In this document: positions 58,202 to 64,000 of the stretch, piece after piece
Numbering within the stretch: position 1 is the stretch's first letter
Layout of the letters: the number at the start of each line of letters is the position of its first letter
NCBI RefSeq assembly: GCF_030272615.1
Contig: NC_081406.1
Location: forward strand, 114,173,783-114,237,782
Direction of reading: 5' to 3'
Length of the DNA stretch: 64,000 bases
Source: Cryptomeria japonica
Lineage: Eukaryota > Streptophyta > Pinopsida > Cupressales > Cupressaceae
Notes under the pieces: model-generated
The model's database searches: none
Seen by the model: the letters and a program-made list of their open reading frames with translations, nothing else
What the model was told of the DNA's origin: nothing
Program-made: the position numbers and the translations under genes

Positions 58202-59896
58202 AGACCTAATATGTGAATTATTGGTTAAGGGTTTATGTATGTAGCAGAGCTTAAACCGGTACTAGATCTGGCATAGCAGATGCTAATCTGAAGTAGTACA
58301 AGACATTGGATTAATATAATCCATTTTTGTAAGTCAGTGTGACTTCTTTTGTAATTGAGCAGTGAGCTCTAGGCACTTGGCCTTCCCGCATGTGCAGGCC
58401 CCTATTGTAAGAGTAATATTCCCTTATTGGCCAGTCAGTGCATATTGTGGGTCACAAATCCCACTGAGGTTTTTCCCACACCAGTTTTCCTTGTTAAAAT
58501 ACTGTGTTATGGTGTTCTTCTCATGTGGTTGTTGTTATTCTTTTTTACTGCATTATTTCTGGTTTACCGGTACATAATTTTAATATGTGGTGCAGGAGCA
58601 CTTAGTTTCAAGAGGATCCATGAGTTCAAGAGTGATGTCGTGAGTAATTTCAATAATTTTTTATTTTATAAGGTCTATTTGAGTCATTGTAAATCATAAT
58701 GTAAGGATATGTAAACCATTTTTCATAAATTGTCCAAAAGGTCCTCATGAGGTTGAAGTGTTACAAAATGTGTTAAAAGACCCAAATAAGGGTAATAAGG
58801 ATGTAAAATGCATAAATGAGGAGTTCCAAATTGGTTAAAGGGTAGTTATGAGAGTTCCAAAGAATGGGAATCACTATTTAAATGATGTAATGTTGATCCA
58901 AACTAAAGAGAAAAGAAGGAGTACATTTTGATTGAAATTGGGAATTCAAAAACCTTTGTTTTGCAGTCCTAAAATAGTTATCTTCTTTATTTCTAGGCCT
59001 GGAAATGGTGTATAATTATTATGAAAAGTTAGGCAATGAGTTAACTTTCTTTTGGCTTTGGTTTGGTGTTGTTTTATGAAGGAATGAATGTGTTATGTTA
59101 GCTTTTGTAAACACAGATTGTAAACCCTCATTTACAGAGGTGTGTGCAAGGGTTTGACCATATTCCAACTTTTAACCATGGGAAAAATATAAATCTTAGT
59201 TATTATGAGAGTAGATTAAAGGGGCTTTCAGATGTATTTTATTTCATATCAAATGGATTTGTATTTTGGGATATATTTGATGCCCTAGGCAGACTGGGCA
59301 TGCACATTTCTTGTTTTTTCTATGATAATCAAAATGGTCTCGGTGCAGAGGGCATAAATATCTAATGAACCGTTGGATCTTTAAAAAAGTTTAATATGTT
59401 TTAGAAAGACTAGATATCTATGTCTCCACTAAATCTATTTTCATAATATTGTCTGGTTTGAAAGATGTTAATAACAAAATGTAGGGTATCAAAACTGTCA
59501 CAACTGGGACAAATTTGGAAGGTGATTAGAAGCATGAATTGGATGGACTCATGAATGATTGGTATGAGTTTTTAAGGATATGGTGAAAGTTTTGTTATTA
59601 ATTGAAGGTCATTGACTGAATTTTTAAGTTTATGGAATGTAAAGGTTGTAAGTATCTTTGATAAGATTGAGGAACCTATCATATTTGTTATTGATTCAAT
59701 GATAAGGTGTGTTGTTACATGAGAAATGCCTCTAAAATGTTGTTCAGATGATTGGATCAGCATGATCCTTGATGGTCGGTTGGTTTTTCATGATTCTTTG
59801 CATCAATATGATTTTCATGTTTTAAGTCAACTAAATTTATATACCGGTTAGATACTGATTCACCCCCCCCTCTCAGTATCTTTGGGAATCCTAACA
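58202..59896 (+). repeat. 5' LTR of element E, second part
   Basis: AGACCTAATATGTGAATTA through the polyadenylation-like region (GTGGGTCACAAATCCCA) matches the LTR of C. From about 58620 to 59835 there are some 1.2 kb absent from C, possibly a further insertion. The end TTAGATACTGATTCACC with CCTAACA matches C again. Confidence 0.75.
58620..59835. other. Segment of the E LTR not present in C
   Basis: About 1.2 kb lies between two stretches matching the LTR of C (TTTCAAGA on the left and AGATACTGATTCAC on the right). No gene, terminal repeat or target duplication is clear. It may be a small nested insertion or LTR divergence. Confidence 0.45.
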
Positions 59897-59898
59897 AT

Positions 59899-59910
59899 TG
59901 GTATCAGAGC
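59899..59910 (+). promoter_or_regulatory. Primer-binding site of element E
   Basis: TGGTATCAGAGC lies two bases after the LTR end CCTAACA and is an exact copia-type initiator tRNA-Met primer site. Confidence 0.9.
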
Positions 59911-59967
59911 ATGGTCCTCTATTTTCAAAAGCCTAATAGCCTGAGGAAGATCTTGACACCGGTAAAG

Positions 59968-61041
59968 ATGGAAAACTTGAGAAAGCAATTGGAAATAGCT
60001 CTTTTAGACTATGATGCAGAAAAGTTGAAGAATATCAAACTTGAAGATGATCTGAAGGCTGCTCAGGATATTATTCAAGCAGTTCAAGAAAATCTTACTA
60101 TTGCGAGAAATAAGAGAAGAGAACTTTGTGAAAAGATGTAGAATGAGAATGATGAAAAGGAAACTCTTAATGATCTGGTAAACAAGCTAAGATAAGAAAG
60201 CAGTACAACAAAGAATGAGATGTAGGATATGACTATGAGATTTGGTAAAGAAACTGAAGATAGAAAGAAAAATGAAGATGACTTGACTAGAACACTGAAT
60301 GATGCTGCTAATGAAAATCTCAGACTCAGTCATGAGAATGATATGCTAAAGACAGATCTAATTCACTTAGAGCATGATAAAACTGAACTCATGAGACAAA
60401 AGAACTTCTTGGAAAATGAATTGGCTACTTCAAATCAACACAAAGAAAAATTCAAGAAAAGTTTGGAGGAACTTGATGACATGCTAAAGAATCAGAAACC
60501 TAATGGTGATACAAATGGCCTTGGCTTTGAAATTGGTGAAAGCTCCTATACTACAAACAATCATGATCATAGAAAACCAATAAGGCAACCTACTACTTAC
60601 AAATATAATGGCAAATGCTTTAACTGTAACAAGTATGGTCATAGAGCAAATTAGTGTAGATCTAGAAATTATCAGAACACTAATACACCCACCGGTCAAT
60701 GTTCTAAATGCAACAAAGTTGGTCATAATTCAGAAAATTGTAGAATGAATGTAAGATGTTATGTTTGTGGAAGATTTGGACACTTATCTAATCAATGCAA
60801 AACACATACTGGCATAGGATATGGGAAAGCTATTCAGAAGAACAATGTGACCTGTTATGCTTGTAACAAGATTGGACATATTGCTAAATTTTGTAGAAGC
60901 AAGTCCTCACCGACAAATAACAAACGTCCTAGTTTGAAAGGTAAAGAAAAGGTTGAAGAGGTAAAGCAAGAATTCTCAAAACAATGGATTAGAAAGTCAG
61001 ATCAGAATGCTGATGGGAATACTCCTCCATCGACAAAATAG
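59968..61041 (+). pseudogene. Gag-like coiled-coil protein with four CCHC zinc knuckles (element E)
   Basis: The frame starts at ATG 59968 (MENLRKQLEIALLDYD), 57 bases after the primer site, and ends at TAG 61039-61041. Residues 1-180 are coiled coil. Four knuckles follow: CFNCNKYGHRAN(stop)C, CSKCNKVGHNSENC, CYVCGRFGHLSNQC and CYACNKIGHIAKFC, then a basic tail. Internal stops are TAG 60139, TAA 60193, TAG 60223 and TAG 60652. At 60139 and 60223 the C copy has Gln, so these are CAG to TAG changes. No frameshift is present. No capsid-like domain is recognised. The role is presumably RNA packaging for a pol-less element, inferred from position and knuckles. Confidence 0.82.
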
Positions 61042-61385
61042 AGTAACACTCCACTGATAGGAGACTCTTCATCTACCTGAAGAAAATTCTTTTGGGGGTT
61101 TAGCAACTAAATGAAAAACAAGCTATTATTCCCTCGGTTGATAGTGAGAAGTTGAAATTACTTCTATACCGGCAGATGAGTTAAGTTGTGACTTAATCGA
61201 CAAGCATTAAATGTTGCAGTTAGAGAAAATAACATTATAAAGCAAGTGTTTTGGCTCCTTTTTTATTCACTAAGCATTCAAAAATTTGAGAGTGCAAAAA
61301 TTCTTGAGCGAAGGTATTCCAAGTGAAGAAGTGAAGCAATCCATCAAATCATTCATCCTTAAGGTAGATTAAGGTATTTATAGCT
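61042..61385 (+). other. Spacer between gag-like gene and ORF2 of element E
   Basis: About 345 bases, the same length as in C. The first 36 bases stay open to a TGA after the shared TAG. No promoter motif is assigned. Confidence 0.5.
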
Positions 61386-64000
61386 ATGGCATCTTCATCC
61401 ACTCCTGAATTTATTGCAAACCCTACTATTGTTGAAGTTGTTAAGTGCCCTAGACCCATATTCTAGCTTGTCCCTGAAATTGCAAAGAAAGATGATAGCA
61501 TAGGTGAATTTTCTCAAATTCCTTAGGGAGTACTATATGCTGAAGACCCTAGGATGTATATACATTTTCATATTGATGAACTAGGTGATGATGAGATTAA
61601 GAATATGTATAGGACTGTGATTTGTGATGAATCTGGAAATATCAAACCTGAACATAAGATAGTAGAAACCCTAGGTTTCACTGAAATCCTTAGTGTCTCA
61701 GATTTTCCCAAGGATATCATAAGGATTGTGTTAAGCAAAGTACATAGTGAATTTTTCTGGTTAGACTCAATTCATAAATTCACAAAAGAAGTGGTAAAAG
61801 TTGTAACAAGGTTACCCTCTGTCGGTAACAGACCTGACAAAACAAAGAAGGTCTCAAATGACACAGTGATAAACCTAACCGATGCAAGATTTGATAAGAG
61901 ATCTCTAAGGGTAAACGATGTAAAAGATATAAATGTCAGATTTATTAGTATGATCTTAGGCTATAAGGCTACACATGCAAATAGGTTAAATTTAGTTTCT
62001 AGCCTATGTATCAAGAGTGCCTATGATATAGTCAATGATAATGCAAGGATAGATATATGTGAATGGCTTAAAGATGAGTTGATAGAAAATCTGGGAAAGA
62101 TTCAGAGAGATAAGAAAGGAACTTTCAGATTTGGAAACTTGTTTGTTTGATGTTGTACATAACCAAACAAGTACCTGGTATTGGTGCTAGATATTTTGGT
62201 TTTGACATACCGGTAGGAAATCAACTATCAGAACTATTGAACAATATGGGAGAGAATCGGGAGAAAAACCTAAATGAATACTTTCAAGCATTGAAGGCTC
62301 AAATGAAAACTAGAGTAAGACTATCAGAAGCTATTATGGATAAATATCAAAATGAAATTTGTTTTGTGATCAAGAAAGATGAAATTTGGATGGAGGCAGT
62401 TATCCCTAGAACTATCTGGGTAACTGAAATGGGTTATGAAACAGATCACAACATCATAGAAACTTATGCAAAAGCCCTCCTTGAAGCTCCTAAGGAACCA
62501 AAAGAGAAAGTATTTGGTAGTGAAGAAATAATTGAAAGCACAATTCAATCAAGGAAAAGGGTTAAGAGAGTAGAAGCAAAGGTAAGAAAAGGATCCCGAT
62601 AGGCGAAGGCAATTAAGGAAGATGTGCTAAAACAAACTAGTATAGCTAAAAGTGAGTTGGAAGCACTTCAACCAGAAACTCATCTTTCACCAGTTGGAAC
62701 TTCTTCTGAAAGTGACATACTTGTTGTATTTAAAAGGGTTGAAAGGAAAAGAAAACCTTCACCGGCACCTTCTCCTACACCAAAAAGGACAAGACAAAAA
62801 CAACAGGCAGTAAGGCCACCAAAAAAGAAAATGACTCCTAAGAAGAAGAAGACAAAATAAGACATTGCCCTAATAGACAAACTTCTTAGTGAAATTACAG
62901 AGGATGGTAAGCTAAAGAACATCAACAAAATATACAATACACTATCAGCTGATGATAAGGAAAGCATAGAGAATAGTGTAATTTTACACTTAGATATACA
63001 CAAGAAATTCTTAATGGAAGTTGTCGATGAAATTCCAAATGATCTATATAGGAGACTTGAAGCTAGAAGGCTAGCCATTGTTGAGCTGGACAAGAAAATG
63101 AAGATTAAATAATTACTTAATGTACATCTAGTCAACTCAACTGATGAAATAGAAAACTTAATCAGTGAGGCAAACCGGATAGTATTTTCCACTGCTCACT
63201 GGCATGTAGCACTGATGGCAGGAAGAGTAAAGGAATTTTATGAGGAAACTACTGATGCATGGGATATATTCTTTGTAGAAAAGGAAAAATAAGAAGAATT
63301 ACTTAGGCCAAAGACTATCAAAGTATATCAAAAGGACAAAGATAAGGGAAAAGGCAAGGTAGGTGGACCACCAAGCCTGAAAATAACTGACAATATACCC
63401 CCACCTCTTTCATATACTCCACCAGTAGACACTACTGAAAATCAACTAGCCACTGAGAGTATGGAGACTCCGGTAGAGGATACAAATCCTGAATCAGAAA
63501 TTTTGTATATGGTAAATGCAGACACTCAGGAAGTTAATGTTGTGGTTGATAGAGAAACCACTGAGGATAAGGAGAAAGATGTGACTACTGAGTCACCAGC
63601 TACAGAGGTTGAGATAAACATAGAAAAACCTACACAGATAGAGCAACTGACAGAGGATACCACTAGGAAACTAGTAGATACAACTGATAAACCATCTGAA
63701 GAATCAGCTAAGGAAATTTTAGAGATACAAACTGAGATTACATATGAGAAATCGGCAAGTGAAAACTCTGAGAAACCCTCTAAGATATAGATAGAGAAAC
63801 CAAAATAGGTATAGGTTGAGACTCAAGTTCAGACTAAAATAGTGCAACCGGCACAAATTGAAAAGCCCAAACCCCTTCTTATGGAAATGCAAACACAAAC
63901 TAGCCTATCAGAGGTTGAATCAAGCAAGGTAATTACCACAACCGGTAGCATGGCTATTGTGAGAATTGTCGAACAAACATCTAGTACATCTATGGCAGAA
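61386..64000 (+). pseudogene. ORF2 of element E, incomplete at the window end
   Basis: Starts at ATG 61386 (MASSSTPEFIANPT). The conserved head matches C over about 370 residues (MYIHFHIDELGDDEIKN, IVLSKVHSEFFWLD, IDICEWLKDELIENL, FRFGNLFV). A Pro/Lys-rich basic linker follows (KKKMTPKKKKTK), then VILHLDIHKKFLM and a Thr/Glu/Lys-rich repeat-like tail (ETTEDKEKDVTTES) that runs off the window. Stops include TAG 61464 (Gln in C), a TAG near 61525, TAG 62600, TAA 62858, further TAA codons near 63110 and 63290, and TAGs after 63787. A one-base shift occurs near 62147. Function is unknown. Confidence 0.8.

Larger units (their letters stand above)
51292..64000 (+). mobile_element. Element E: plus-strand relative of element C, incomplete at the window end
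   Basis: The 5' LTR starts TGTTAGAAAATGCACACTCC at 51292 and ends CCTAACA at 59896, interrupted by insertion F. A primer site, gag-like gene and ORF2 follow, in the same order and spacing as in C. The 3' LTR lies beyond the window. No pol sequence is seen between gag and ORF2, as in C and A. Confidence 0.85.

Noticed and set aside
1-64000. tRNA, rRNA or other structured RNA genes
   Set aside because: I saw no cloverleaf or ribosomal signature. The tRNA-like motifs are primer-binding sites of 12 to 18 bases next to LTRs.

Overview
This window looks like nuclear DNA of a seed plant, most likely a conifer or other large-genome gymnosperm. It is AT-rich and almost wholly built from long terminal repeat (LTR) retrotransposons inserted into one another. 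Coding sequences carry the in-frame stops expected of methylated, deaminating repeats. The only recognisable cellular gene is a broken tandem array of MCM4 helicase fragments. The organism call is an inference; no diagnostic single-copy gene is present. I name the elements A to J for reference.

Left part (1-13.7 kb): a minisatellite; a six-exon minus-strand pseudogene (784-2708) of unknown family; an AT-repeat block bounded by GGATATCC palindromes; the 3' end of a copia element (I: RNase H tail, purine tracts, LTR 4031-6519, itself probably invaded by a gypsy-type solo LTR); about 4 kb with no gene; and a small copia-type LTR with primer site (J, 10801-11252). At 13.67-15.83 kb lies the MCM4 array of about 960 bp units, cut by copia element B.

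Middle part (15.8-47.2 kb), all organised around B (minus strand). Element A (16029-24015, target duplication CTCCA) sits in B's 3' LTR. Element C (26457-44124, duplication TGATC) sits in B's reverse transcriptase/RNase H region. Element D (31397-42493, gypsy type, duplication GGTGC, LTRs almost identical) sits inside the gag-like gene of C. B's own pol resumes at 44130 and runs to 47201.

Right part (47.2-64 kb): G (copia, minus) abuts B; an LTR fragment H lies in G; E (plus strand, same family as C, running off the window end) lies in H; and F (51628-58201) lies in the 5' LTR of E.

The main novelty is a set of non-autonomous elements (A, C, E) that carry two genes and no pol. The first encodes a coiled-coil protein with four or five CCHC zinc knuckles but no recognisable capsid. 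The second (ORF2) is a roughly 1000-residue protein of unknown function, homologous between A and C/E and possibly distantly related to the 1213-codon frame in F. D is another pol-deleted element in which gag and protease are fused in one intact frame to the last part of integrase. Presumably all depend on enzymes from autonomous copia or gypsy relatives such as B and G.
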